Shown here: piece by piece, positions 35,946 to 46,607 of the stretch
Position numbering within the stretch: position 1 is the first letter of the stretch
Layout of the letters: every line of letters starts with the position of its first letter
The notes under the pieces: generated by a model
Database searches by the model: none
The model's input: the letters and a program-made list of their open reading frames with translations, nothing else
What the model was told of the DNA's origin: nothing
Assembly: GCA_951804985.1 (NCBI GenBank)
Contig: OX638133.1
Coordinates: 31,769,963-31,833,962 of the forward strand
DNA length: 64,000 nt
Origin: Dryomyza anilis
Taxonomy: Eukaryota; Arthropoda; Insecta; Diptera; Dryomyzidae
Direction: 5' to 3'
Position numbers and translations under genes: made by a program

Positions 35946-36185
35946 TAGCCGTGGTAGGTCAGTGGTTAGTAGTGCGTTGGACTGCGAGTCGAAAGGTCCC
36001 CGGTTCAGGCCTGGACTGGGCTAACAACATATTTTCATAGAAACCTTTTTCTATACCGCGCTACTTCTCGGCAGTAAATGAAAAACCTACGAGAGTAAAA
36101 CATAGCCTATGAAAAGCGCTCACCCGCCGTTCGGATTCGGCAATAAACTGTAGGTCCCACCACTTTGAGTACAAATATATCACGC
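35946..36185 (+). mobile_element. SINE, 3'-truncated copy
   Basis: Has the tRNA-like head (TAGCCGTGGTAGGTCAGTGG) with a 3-bp TAG insertion in the A box, and the body up to GTACAAATATATCACGC, where it stops. Confidence 0.8.
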
Positions 36186-36257
36186 TAAGCGAATTCGTTA
36201 TTCCTAAAAACAAATAGATTATACACGTCATAATCTGACATGACATACTTACCGTAA

Positions 36258-37185
36258 TACACTCAATATAAAATATACTTAAAATACACGAAAATTAGTG
36301 AACGATATTGTAAAATATACAAAAGGACTTACGTGAATTACTGATAAAATTTATCTGCGAATAATTTCATAAAATACACTATAAAAACTTTCGTCAATTT
36401 ATGCTAAAATTACGAATGTTATTTGTGTATTTTACGAAACTTTTCGTTTTCGTAGATTTTATCTACGAAAGTCATTCGTACATAATACGAAATTTTGTTA
36501 TTTTTTTCGTAATTTATTGAATACGTTTATACATTTTATAGGAATTATACGAATCTTTCTTAAAATATACGAATGATGTGTTTAAAAAGAACTGACGACG
36601 AAAATGACGATTAATTCATAAAAATATGACATATTATGTATTGATTTGATACTTTAGAACTTTTCACACAAACACAAATTTAAAATGCACATATTAAATG
36701 CAGTTCCAAGTTGCTATTTGACGCAAACTTTTTCTGTTTTTACTAATTTTACATAAAAAACACAAATGTTTTGTAAAATTCTACATATAGCCAAAAAAAT
36801 TTACGAAAATTTAGTAATTTATTCGTAAAATGTAAAGCACATAGATTTACGAAATAATATTCGCAAATTTTTTTTATTCTTTTATAAAAAATTGTAATAA
36901 AAAAATAATATTTACGAAAGTTTCGTAATTTAAACAAAATATATGTAATATTGTTGTTCTTTTAATTTTATGAATATTGATTCGTAATATATACGAAACG
37001 TGGATAAGAAACAGAGCTGTGAAAGATTGAATCTTTTTTTGAATTTAAATCATTACTAAGAAATATGTTTGGAAAAAGAAGATATTACAAATGTTTCGTG
37101 TATTCTACAAATTATTCGTGTATTCTACAACATAATAAATATGAAAAAACAATAGTAAAATGACATGGAAATTATTTTGGGTGTA
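36258..37185. mobile_element. Possible TIR element rich in TACGAAA words
   Basis: TACACTCAATATAAAAT at the left faces ATTATTTTGGGTGTA at the right. The interior has more than a dozen TACGAA or TTCGTA words in both orientations. The ends are short and imperfect, so the limits are tentative. Confidence 0.35.
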
Positions 37186-37297
37186 CAACAAAGTTTTCTG
37201 CTAGAGTAAACATTATCATGGAGAGATTACATTGATACATGATACACAAATATAAATTTATTCATAATATCCTTATTTTATAACTTAGTATCTCGAT

Positions 37298-37303
37298 TTT
37301 ATT
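37298..37303 (-). other. Poly(A) signal of the 37.3-kb gene
   Basis: AATAAA on the minus strand, 45 nt beyond the stop codon, in the expected position. Confidence 0.5.
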
Positions 37304-37347
37304 TAACATTTTCTACAAAGTGTGTTTAACAATTTCTTAAATTATAA

Positions 37348-39976
37348 CTAATCTTTAATTCTAAATATAAATTCTATTGTACAACGAGGCTTATTGTATG
37401 CACTCCATGTTGTAAGTAATTTGTATTCACCTTTCGGAATTGGTATAATACTGGAATGATTAGGATTAAATCGCCATTTATTAAGAATCAAGTCATGCTT
37501 AAATTAAAATTAAAAATTAAAAGAAAGAAAAAACGATTTTAATAAAATATATAGGAATAACAACATTCTAACAAAAAAGCATGCAACAATTATTTTAAAA
37601 ATCCCAGAAATTTATCATCGTTCAAGTAAAACTACCCAGCAATATTTTAGTTTAAAAAGAGCTTTATATATCTATTGGTTTTTTTTTTATAATATTTATC
37701 ATGATATTTGAAAAAACTATAACTACAAATAATTAATACTTTTTCAATGCAATTATTTCATGAAGTACTTACATTATACGGGCAAGTATGATTTACATTG
37801 CTGTATGTCTCAAATTCCATAATCGTGTACAACATCTGAGCCATTGGTTGGCGCCGTTTGTTGCGCAAAAAGGCGCAGGCATCTATTGAGAATTCGAAAA
37901 TTGGCGGATAATGCATATTGCCACGCCTTGTAACAATCGCACTAATCTATAAATAAAACAATAGTTTTCTCGAAATAAACTACACAGAAAAAATAATGGA
38001 CGTAAATATAGCAACCGACATTAATTGCATTCATTAATCAATTCAGCAATTAAGTTCACTAATTTAATTAAAACGTTTGCTATTCTTCGTTAATTTAACA
38101 ATTACGTTGGTTAATATGAATATTTGTACATCAATGCAGCAAATTAATTAGTCGGCGCAGTTTTAGCAATTATATTTGCTAAAATTGCGCCGACTAAATT
38201 ATTTCATATTAGCGAACGCAATATAACAAAGAATAACAAATGTTTTCATTAAACTAGTGAATTTCATTGCTGGATTGATTAATGAATGCAGTTAATGTCA
38301 GTTACTATATTTACGTTAATTATTTTTTCTGTGTATATAACTACACTACTCAACAGAATAAAAAAAATGTTTGCCATGGACACCCCATATATCTCTTCTA
38401 TCGACTGCATACTCGTTATGTTTTTATGAAAATTGTTATCACATTTTTAGACCCTTTTTAAACACTTTTAAGAAATAAAAATAATACAGTCCCTTAAACA
38501 GCCAGTTTTCCAAAAAACTATAGACGCAATTTTTCTTTCAATTGTCAAGACTAATTACAATATAACCTTCAATACTGTTATTCGGGTAGGTTTTTAAGAT
38601 ATTTGAATCTAAACTTGAAAAATATTGATATTTTAGACTATTTTTGAATGATTTTTTAGCATTTTGTATCTTATGATACATGCAAAAATTATTTATGGTT
38701 ACGTAGAGCATAGTTCAAACAAACAATCAAAATTAGTAACTTTTTCATATCGGTTCTCATTTTTGAATTATACTCTATCAACATAGTTTCCATCAAAATC
38801 TGTTAAAATTTTAAATGCTTGTATATTTTACATGCAAATGACTAAAAATTGCCGTTTTTAACCGAATTTTTCTCAAAAACACTAAGTAATAGGAAAAAAC
38901 TAAGTATGCCATAAGAAAAGATATACTTTAGATATAAAGTAATATTATTTTCAGATTACGGGCGTTAATAATTTTTATTGAAAATTGAATTTATAAAAGA
39001 GTACCAAAATTATGTACACAGGGCATATTTTAAAAAGTGGATCAATTAGTAAAATGTTAGTATTTTTGTGATAGTTAGTTTGGATTATACTCTAGATAAC
39101 CATAAATAATTTTTTTGTTTATCATTTAATTTTAAATAATTAAAAAATTCTCTAAAAAATCAATATTTTCCTCGTTCCAATCCAATTATCTTAAAAACGT
39201 ATTGGAATATTAGCATTCCTTAGTATATTAGTCTAGACAATTAGAAGAAAAATTGCATTTAAGTTCTTTAGCTTCACTATTTTCCCACAGAACTATATTT
39301 TTTTATTCTAAGTAGTGGGTGAGAACGGCTTAAAAATACTATTGCAATTTTCTCAAAAACGTAACGTAATAGAAAAAAACTGAGTATGCAGTCAAACTCA
39401 GCACCAGCGAATTATATAAAATTGATGTATGTGATGTCCATGGCAAAAATCGTGTTGGTTAGTGTTTATTACACCCAGACAAAAATTCCCTAAAATCCCA
39501 TTCAAATTGGTCAATAGGACAATTATTGATTTAATAGTATACAAAAAACAAATTTTATCATATAAACTCAATGGCAATGTCATGGTATTTTCAAGTATTT
39601 AATGGTATTTTCCGATAAAAATCAAAATTTATCCTATTGACTATTTTTAATAGTAAAAAACTATTATTTATATAGTATTTTTTTCTGGGTGTAGATAAAC
39701 TTACCGATGCATTATTCAGAGGTATCTGATGGAGTACCGCATGTACAGTTATCTCGGTTATATCGCGTTTTACTGCCTTTATGGAACATGTCGCAAACTC
39801 AGTGAATTCTTTGTCTAATGTTTTGCACAGCAAATTCACGGGTTTCAATTCTATGGCCTTTAAGTAAAATTTAATAAAACAAAAATGCACTTTCTTTCGA
39901 TTTCCGTAATACATACATTTACAGAATTCTTTAGATATGAAAATAAAATAAGTATAAAATAAATATGTAGCAACAT
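37348..39976 (-). CDS. DUF1091-family secreted protein, gene A (4 exons, 178 aa)
   Basis: Exons on the minus strand are 39976-39917, 39857-39705, 37946-37773 and 37497-37348 (20+51+58+49 codons plus stop). All introns are GT-AG and phase 0. Exon 1 is a signal peptide (MLLHIYFILILFSYL). Exon 2 carries CKTLDKEFTEF and CSIKAVKRDITE, exon 3 has IDACAFLRNK and SNVNHTCPYN, and exon 4 starts HDLILNKW and has GEYKLLTTWSAYNKPR. These are the hallmarks of the insect DUF1091 (PF06477) family, which includes the CheB proteins. Conserved cysteines are at 31, 44, 95 and 126, with an extra one at 168. It is expected to be secreted and to bind a small lipid-like or protein partner; that role is inferred from family members. 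It is the last of four tandem genes. Intron 2 (1758 nt) is almost wholly MITE sequence. No defect is seen. Confidence 0.9.
37981..38335. mobile_element. Hairpin MITE in intron 2 of gene A
   Basis: A near-perfect palindrome: TACACAGAAAAAATAATGGA at the left, its inverse TTAATTATTTTTTCTGTGTA at the right, and an apex near 38158-38200 with TTAGTCGGCGCAGTTTTAGC facing GCTAAAATTGCGCCGACTAA. Relatives are at 45428-45881, 48859-49650 and 52165-52900. Confidence 0.85.
38344..39465. mobile_element. Inverted-repeat element with ACACTACTCAACA ends, copy 2
   Basis: ACACTACTCAACAG then TTTGCCATGGACA at the left faces TGTCCATGGCAAAAA then GTGTTGGTTAGTGT at the right. Inner arms (GACTGCATACTC against GAGTATGCAGTC) also pair. 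It is the fuller relative of 22291-23054 and lies wholly within intron 2 of gene A. Confidence 0.65.
39471..39692. mobile_element. 222-bp MITE ending 13 nt into intron 2 of gene A
   Basis: ACACCCAGACAAAAATTCCC at the left faces TTTTTTTCTGGGTGT at the right. The interior has CCTATTGA and AATAG words like the 8304-11605 element. In the transcript sense its outer end is intron position 13. Confidence 0.8.
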
Positions 39977-40202
39977 TTTGTATGTAGCAGCCTTCGTGAT
40001 GAAATATTAAAATTAAACTGTGCTCTATTAAAATAATGTTCGAAAAAATATAGTGCAAAATAAATAGATTTTAATTGCATTCATTTATTTGCCATTAAGT
40101 AGTTGCTTTCAAATAATTTTGTAATTATTTATTGCAATTATCTATTAATTAAAAATACATTTTAAGAACCAATCATTTATTTCGTAATTTGTTTATTTGA
40201 AC

Positions 40203-40412
40203 TAGAGATGGGCATGTGAGCGTGATTCAACGTGATTTACGTGAATCACGCGTGATCACGCGTGATTGTGATTGAATCCTAATTTTACTCACGTGATTGT
40301 GAGTGAGTGTGAGTAGAGCAAAAAAGGCCGTGAGTGAGTGTGCGTGATGAGAAATATTCTTTCGTGAGCGTGAGTGAGTGTGAGTCAAAACTCACTCACG
40401 TGCCTATCTCTA
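40203..40412. mobile_element. 210-bp hAT MITE with exact 8-bp duplication
   Basis: TAGAGATGGGCA at the left and TGCCTATCTCTA at the right are inverse and typical of hAT. ATTTGAAC flanks both sides (40195-40202, 40413-40420). The interior is a GTGAGTGAGTGTGAG / CACGCGTGAT low-complexity palindrome. Confidence 0.9.
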
Positions 40413-40420
40413 ATTTGAAC

Positions 40421-41052
40421 CATGGTTTTAAAGTGATTAAGCAGAAAATATGAGAGATCATAATTTGGCTTCTAATAAATACGAAAAATGTCGAGGGTTA
40501 ATGTGGGAAATTGAATTTTAAGTTATGATCAAATTGCAATATTTGATAAGTGGGAAACACATTCTGGGGTAAAGTGGAAAACGTAAATATTTTGTGTTAT
40601 ACGAATTATTTAATTGGTTTATCCAAGAAAAAACTTCCGTATTGGCAATAAACCAATGAAAATCAAAATTTTAATTTCACCTGAGATAAGATCTGAATTG
40701 CATAAAGAGCCGAGAAGCAAAACTTCAATAATAACAGCAAAACAAAACATGAAAACTAAAGACTAAAATAGCATTTTGGTAAATATTTTGAAGTTTCGCA
40801 GTTCACCCCAACTTTTTTTAACAAGTCCTAAATTAAGCTGTTTCGAAAAACCGCACAAAAATATTTAAAAGGCATATAAATGGTATTTCGTTAATGCAAC
40901 AAGTTGGATCATGAACCAGTCTATGGAATGGAAACCATCCAAAACAATTTAATAAATTATTCAAATAAATATTTTTTTGGAGGAAAATCAAAACGTGTCC
41001 TATATATACATAGTTATTTTCTAGTTCTTTTCTATTTTAGTTTTTCAGTAAC
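40421..41052. other. AT-rich DNA between genes A and B, no gene seen
   Basis: Nothing recognised. Confidence 0.4.
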
Positions 41053-41060
41053 ATTTTAAT

Positions 41061-41747
41061 AATAATAATAGTTTGCCGCTACACTTCATACCCAGTCTGC
41101 CATGTCTCAGAGATCTTCGAACCTCGAAGCATTCTCGAATAACTTCGATAAAAATGTTCGATCTCGTTGCTTTCTCGATTCTAATTTTTAAAAATTTTCG
41201 TACATTCAAATTCTTTGACAATATACGATATTTAATCATTATCAAATCGATATCGCAATATTTTTCGCAGCAAACTCGAACTTTGATTATTTCGTTCTTC
41301 GATATCGTTTCGATTTCGAAAAATATCTCGTATCGTGAAAACTTCGAAAGAACGTTCCGATATCTACCTACCATCTAGGTCCAATTTGACGCTCGGTATC
41401 ATTATGAGAATGGGTCCGATAACGTGTGATTTCTCCATCTAGTCGCAATGATCTCGTAACGATATCGATACGAATGGCATACTGGGTAAAAACTAAAGTT
41501 GAGCTCTCTCACCATTTTGAGTGTTTTATTTATACTCAAAGTGGTGGTATCTGCCGAATCCGAATGGCGGGTGAGAGCTTTTCATAGGCAAAGTTTTACT
41601 CTCGTAGGTTTGCCATTTACTGGGGAGAGGTAGCGCGGTATAGAAAAATGTTTCTATGAAAAGATGTTGTAAGCCTCAGTCCATACTTGAACCTGGGACC
41701 TTGAGGCTCGCAGTCCAACGTACTAACCTTGAGCTACCGACGCACAA
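41061..41747 (-). mobile_element. SINE, minus strand, split by a MITE
   Basis: SINE tail sequence (AATAATAATAGTTTGCCGCT, 41061-41088) and body plus tRNA-like head (41489-41747, ending CTTGAGCTACCGACGCAC) are separated by the ATCG-rich MITE. ATTTTAAT flanks the whole unit (41053-41060 and 41748-41755), so the SINE inserted first and the MITE later. Confidence 0.85.
41091..41486. mobile_element. ATCG-rich MITE, copy 3, inserted in a SINE
   Basis: CCCAGTCTGCCATGTCTCAG at the left and GAATGGCATACTGGG at the right are inverse. TA lies at both joints (41089-41090, 41487-41488). Because the SINE sequence resumes across it, the TA duplication and the element limits are well defined. Confidence 0.85.
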
Positions 41748-42811
41748 ATTTTAATTCATTTTAAACTAGATGTAATTTCGTCTATAGTCAACTTATCATA
41801 AATATTTAAAATTTCATATTAACTGAGTGCTGTGTGTTAAGTTTAAGGAAATTTGAACATTATGATTTGAAATTGCAGTCTTTTAAAATTGGATTAATAA
41901 ATATCAACAAAAAATATTTTTTTTTACTAACAAAAAAAAATCCAATAATATAAAAATTTGAATTATACCTGAATTATACATGAATTAACTAATAAAAAAT
42001 AATTGTATAAATCAAGTGACACAATTGAAAATCTCAAGGTCATAATAAAATGAACATATACATTCATAATAAATATAAGGAATATTTCGTATATTTCTGT
42101 TTTCGTCAGAAATTTAAAAAATCTGTATGCTACACGTACCGTATGTCAAGAAAACACAAATAATATCTTGCAGGGTAACATTTATCTTTGCGAACACAAA
42201 CTCAAACGATACATAGCGCACACTAACAGAAAGATGAGAATGCAACAATAACGAATTACGATGCGTATACACACACTTTCACAACGACAACTCTTCGTTG
42301 CTATCCTGTATCATCGCCTGGCAACAAGCAGACGCATGACAACACACAGTCGCATGGCACCACACTACATGTATGTATCTAGATACTGTACTAGACAGTA
42401 TGTATCTAGTGGCAACAACAACGAGTTTTCTCTGTGGTACAACAAATTTCCCGCCATAAATTCTATCAAAAGCTTGGATGCTGCTTTATTCGCATTTTTG
42501 TTGCTTTTGCACTTTCAAACGGATTTGTGAAAAAAAAACACAAAAAGCAATATCAGCTAAATGAGGTACACTGTAAAAAAAGTTCATATATATTTTTTTT
42601 ATTTTTATAAGTTAAATGAAATAATGCATATAGAACTTAACTTAAGAAAAACTTTATGATTTTAGTATTAACAAAAAAACTATATATAAAAGTAAAACAA
42701 AATAATAATGTGAATAGCACAGTGCATATGCACAATCGATGTACGAACTAGCGTAGCGAAGAAAAGAGAAACAACATTGTTTTGTCTATTTCATCTTTTT
42801 AAAGCGACTTT

Positions 42812-42853
42812 TGAAGCACTTTTGAAGCTATTTGCCGCTTCAAAAGTGCTTCA
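42812..42853. repeat. Perfect 17-bp hairpin
   Basis: TGAAGCACTTTTGAAGC, loop TATTTGCC, then GCTTCAAAAGTGCTTCA. The stem does not extend further, so it is short for a microRNA precursor. Confidence 0.6.
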
Positions 42854-43059
42854 CAGACCTTATTTTTAAGATGCTTATATTCTTTAGCCTTGAAAAACAA
42901 GAAATAAAAACACATCTATATATGAATGTTGAAGTTCATAAATATTTTGCACGCTTCCCATCGTTACTTGTTCTTCAATATTTAGTAATATCATGAATTG
43001 TTTTGAATTTCATTATTACCTTCAAAACATAATAAATACTTTAAAATGCATAAAAACGC

Positions 43060-43197
43060 AAGAGTCTTGCTTTTCATGCATTTCTTGCAGTGTTAGTCTT
43101 GCACTAGCTCTTGTTCTTGCATTTCTTATCTTGCTCGTGTTCTTGCAAGAAAATATCGATCTTGTTCTCGCTCTTGTCCTTGCAGAAAATGCAAGAA
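43060..43197. repeat. CTTGCT/CTTGTT simple repeat
   Basis: TCTTGC, CTCTTG and TTCTTG words recur throughout, bounded by GCAAGAG at the left and GCAAGAAC at the right. The frame read across it (42993-43403) is low-complexity and not credible as a gene. Confidence 0.5.
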
Positions 43198-43538
43198 CCA
43201 AAAATTGTTATTCATTATTATGTTCTATGAATAATTCGAAAAAAACACTTTCTGTAAAAACACTATTTTTTCTCAATGTATTTAAATTACATTCGTGCGA
43301 GAAATTTTATAGTAAATTGGGTAATTTTATTAAGAATATCGGGGACAATGAGTTGGCATCACTGCTACGGACGCTACTTATAAAATGTTATAAATGTGAA
43401 TAAAACATATTCGAAATAATTAAATTACATGTAAAATAATTACTTTGTTATTTGAATAAATAATACATCAATATTACAAATTGTATTTAATATTTAATAA
43501 TATATTAAATTTTCTTTTTTGGCATTAACATTTTTAAA

Positions 43539-44319
43539 CTAATCATGAAAATTAAATGTAACTTCTATGGTGGCCCTTGGCTTATTGTACGCCATCCATG
43601 TGGACATTATCTTATATTCACCAACTGCAAAAGGTATCAATTTTAAATGTTTGGGATCAAAACGCCAGTTATTTAAAATCAAATCGTGCTGAAAATATAA
43701 GTGAAATTAAACAAAATATATTTATAAAAGCATTTGAATCCTTAAGTATTCAAATAACCATGCCATAAAATTAGAAAAAAAAACTATAGCTTTAATAATG
43801 CTACTTCACAACTTACATCATAGGGACACGTATGATTCATATTACTAAACTTCTCGAAACCCATAACAGTGTACATTATTTGCGCAAACGAATTACGATG
43901 TTTGTTTCGCAAAAAGATGCAGACGTCTATTTTGAATTGTATAATCGGAATTGAATATCCACGTTTATGGGCAACAACTTGTATCTAAAAACAATATTTT
44001 TTTAAGTTTTATTATCAATAAAAGTGATAGGTTAAACTTACAGTTGCATTATTCACTGGTTTCTGCAGAAGTACAAAGTGCACATTTACCTCAGATATAT
44101 CACGCTTGATCGCCTTAATTGAACATTGCTTAATCTCGACGAATTCTTTGTCTAACTTTTTGCATTGTAAATTTGATACTTTCAATTGGATACTCTGTAA
44201 TAATTTATTAATATCAATTTGAATATGTAATTTGTAGTTTAATTAATACCTACATTTTCAGAATCCTTAAAAAATGAAACTAAAACTAGTAAATGTGCAA
44301 TTTTTCGCAGCATTTTCAT
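43539..44319 (-). CDS. DUF1091-family secreted protein, gene B (4 exons, 178 aa)
   Basis: Exons are 44319-44254, 44194-44042, 43984-43817 and 43688-43539 (22+51+56+49 codons plus stop), with GT-AG phase-0 introns of 59, 57 and 128 nt. This is the most compact member and probably shows the ancestral layout. Exon 1 is a signal peptide (MKMLRKIAHLLVLVSFF); a second Met at codon 3 could also serve as start. Exon 2 has CKKLDKEFVEIKQCSIKAIK and RDISEV, exon 3 FKIDVCIFLRNKHRN and SNMNHTCPYD, exon 4 HDLILNNW and GEYKIMSTWMAYNKPR. Cysteines 33, 46, 95 and 126 match the other paralogs. It lies 652 bp from the stop of gene C on the same strand. The reading frame is intact, so it is probably functional as a small secreted protein; ligand and tissue are unknown. 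Confidence 0.92.
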
Positions 44320-44599
44320 ACCGTTTGAGTCGAATAATGTCGCTACAAATGTAAATAATTTTAGAGTTTATTTATGCAATCATACTCTATCATATAATAG
44401 GTTTTTAATTGCTCAATTATATTTATAATACCATGAAAATCTAGATGTTTGTACTAATGGAATTTCAATCATAAATTTATAGGTTCATCTAATTAAAAAA
44501 AAGCTATTTTTAATGAATGTACATCGATCATTTTGCAATTTAATTTCAGATCGTTTTATATTTAACCAGTAACAAATGAAAGGTCACAGTCAACTGATC

Positions 44600-44812
44600 G
44601 TATTCATTTTCAATACCAGTTATCGTAGGTATATAAGGAATCTAAATTCCGAGTTTTATTGATTGAGCTTTGCTATTTTTTCTATAATTCCTATTAGAAT
44701 AAAATCAGACATACATCGCTAAATCGACGCATGAGGTCAACCTGATCAAGAACATTTTCCATATCAGACACATCTCCTTCCGGGTCTTACAATCGTGGCT
44801 CCATATGACCAG
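44600..44812 (-). repeat. Dispersed repeat R1, copy d (fragment)
   Basis: Shares TTTTCAATACCAG, TTTTATTGATTGAGCTTTGC and CATGAGGTCAACCTGATCAA-like blocks with copies a and b. It lies between genes B and C. Confidence 0.5.
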
Positions 44813-44914
44813 TTCATAATACATTTCTCGTTAGGTTTAAGAAACACTTTCCAGTAATTTGAAATACCCTTTTTTATAGCTGTTTGAATTTCGCAAAATA
44901 ATCATATGAAAACA

Positions 44915-44920
44915 TTTATT
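44915..44920 (-). other. Poly(A) signal of gene C
   Basis: AATAAA on the minus strand, 51 nt beyond the stop codon. Confidence 0.5.
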
Positions 44921-44970
44921 GAAATGAATAATATTGCTAAAATAAAAATACTTTTTAATACAATTAATCG

Positions 44971-46165
44971 TTATTTCTCATAATATTTAAAAGCAACATC
45001 AACAGTTCCACGCGGTTTATTGTAGGCACTCCATGTTGAAAATAATTTGTATTCACCCGACGGTATCGGTAATATGGTAGACAATTTCGGATCGTAACTC
45101 CACTTGTCCACAATTAGATCGTGCTAAATAGTAGGAAATAATTACAGTATTTTGTGCTAAGTATTTTGTATTTTGTGCTAAAGATAGTATTCTCACATCA
45201 TAGGGACAAGTGTGGTTTAGGTTACTATTCTTCTCAAAGCCATAAATTTTATAGAACATTTGTGCAATTGGATTACGATTTTTATTGCGAAAAAATTGAC
45301 ATGCATCAAACTGTACCTCAAAGAGGGCGGGCATATTTAAACGTCCACGTCTTTTTAAGCTCACCGTAACCTTTAAAATTATAAATATATCTAATTATCA
45401 ATATATCAATTTTTGGTTATTTTCATAACACAGACAAAATAATCGACGTAAATATAGGAACCGATATAGCATTCATTAATCAAAGCAGCAATTAAATTCA
45501 CTAATATAATGAAAACATTTGCTATTTTTCATTATATAAGCAATTGCGTTCACTAATATGAATATTTGTACCTCAGCAAATAATTTAGTCGGCGCAGTTT
45601 TAGCAAATATAATTGCTGAAACTGTGAGGACTAATTAATTTGCTGCATTGACGTACAAATATTCATATTAGCAAACGGAATTGCGGATTTATCAAGGAAT
45701 AGTAAATGTTTTCAATAAATTAGTAAATTTAATTGCTGAATTGATTAATGAATGCAATTAATATCGGTTGTTATATTTACGTCGATTATTTTTTCATTAA
45801 ATTAGAAAATTTAATTGCTAAATTGATTAATGAATGCAATTAATATCGGTTGTTATATTTACGTCGATTATTTTTTCTGTGAAACATACCGAAACATTTG
45901 TCACTGGTTTCTCGTTCAGTTTCATAGCTATGGAAATCTCGGTAATATCACGTTTTATCGCCTTCATGCTACACAATGTGAATTCTGCGAAATTATCCAA
46001 GGATTGGCAATATATATTCAGTAATTTCATAGCATAGTCCTATTTTATAATAAATTATTAGATGAGTTATTAAAATATTTTTATTGAATCGATACATACA
46101 CTCTCCGAAAATTTTGGTAAAAAAACGAAAATGAACAAAATATAAATGAAACGACGACGATACAT
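44971..46165 (-). CDS. DUF1091-family secreted protein, gene C (4 exons, 180 aa)
   Basis: Exons are 46165-46100, 46039-45890, 45370-45197 and 45123-44971 (22+50+58+50 codons plus stop), all introns phase 0 with GT-AG ends (60, 519 and 73 nt). Exon 1 is a basic-start signal peptide (MYRRRFIYILFIFVFLP). Exon 2 has CQSLDNFAEF and CSMKAIKRDITEI, exon 3 VQFDACQFFRNKNRNP and SNLNHTCPYD, exon 4 HDLIVDKWSYDPK and GEYKLFSTWSAYNKPR, ending YYEK. Cysteines are at 33, 45, 96 and 127. Donors are GTATGT, GTATGT and GTGAGA; the last is slightly weak. A palindromic MITE fills 454 of the 519 nt of intron 2 and begins at intron position 9. The coding sequence is intact. It lies between genes B and D, same strand. 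Confidence 0.9.
45428..45881. mobile_element. Hairpin MITE in intron 2 of gene C, with duplicated right end
   Basis: The left end ACACAGACAAAATAATCGAC and the right end GTCGATTATTTTTTCTGTG are inverse, and the arms meet near 45620. The right terminal ~82 bp (TAATTGCTAAATTGATTAAT through TATTTACGTCGATTATTTTT) is present twice in tandem (about 45718-45799 and 45800-45881). Same family as 37981-38335. Confidence 0.8.
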
Positions 46166-46607
46166 TTTGCCGATACACACTGAAATCGAAAATAAAAACC
46201 ACTTAAATGTTAACATTGTAATTTTGGTTTAACAATAAAGAAAAACTTTTATATATAAAAGTTGTATATTTTTGATTAATCAAAAAAAATATAAGAAAAT
46301 TCATATTATTCTAATTACAAATCTGATTACTAAGTCTGAACGATCATGGTCCACATGATTATGGAACCAATTAGAGTTTTCTGCGTTAATTCGAATATAG
46401 GACATATTCAGTTTGCAAATTGTTAGAAAAATTCATTATATTTATGAATAAATTCATCATATTGATGCATTTTTCTGCAATTACCACCAAGTGTACCATT
46501 CTACATTACAAATTTCAGCAATTACTTTTCGAAATAACACTTTTTACAGGTCTGAAAAAAATTTTTTTTTTTCACTATATCTATATCTTTTCTTCTTAAT
46601 TTTTCTG
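46166..46607. other. DNA upstream of gene C, no further gene seen
   Basis: Contains a short palindromic remnant (46430-46495: TTCATTATATTTATGAAT, ATTCATCATATTGATGCA) related to the arms at 7200-7260. Confidence 0.4.

Larger units (their letters stand above)
41748..43538. other. DNA between genes A and B, no gene seen
   Basis: AT-rich, with a less AT-rich patch at 42170-42540 whose short frames lack domains. A perfect short hairpin (42812-42853) and a CTTG-rich repeat (43060-43197) are listed separately. Confidence 0.4.

Noticed and set aside
39591..40058. Continuous 155-codon minus-strand frame as a single-exon gene
   Set aside because: It reads through the intron between exons 1 and 2 of gene A. 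Splice signals and the paralogs show the spliced form.
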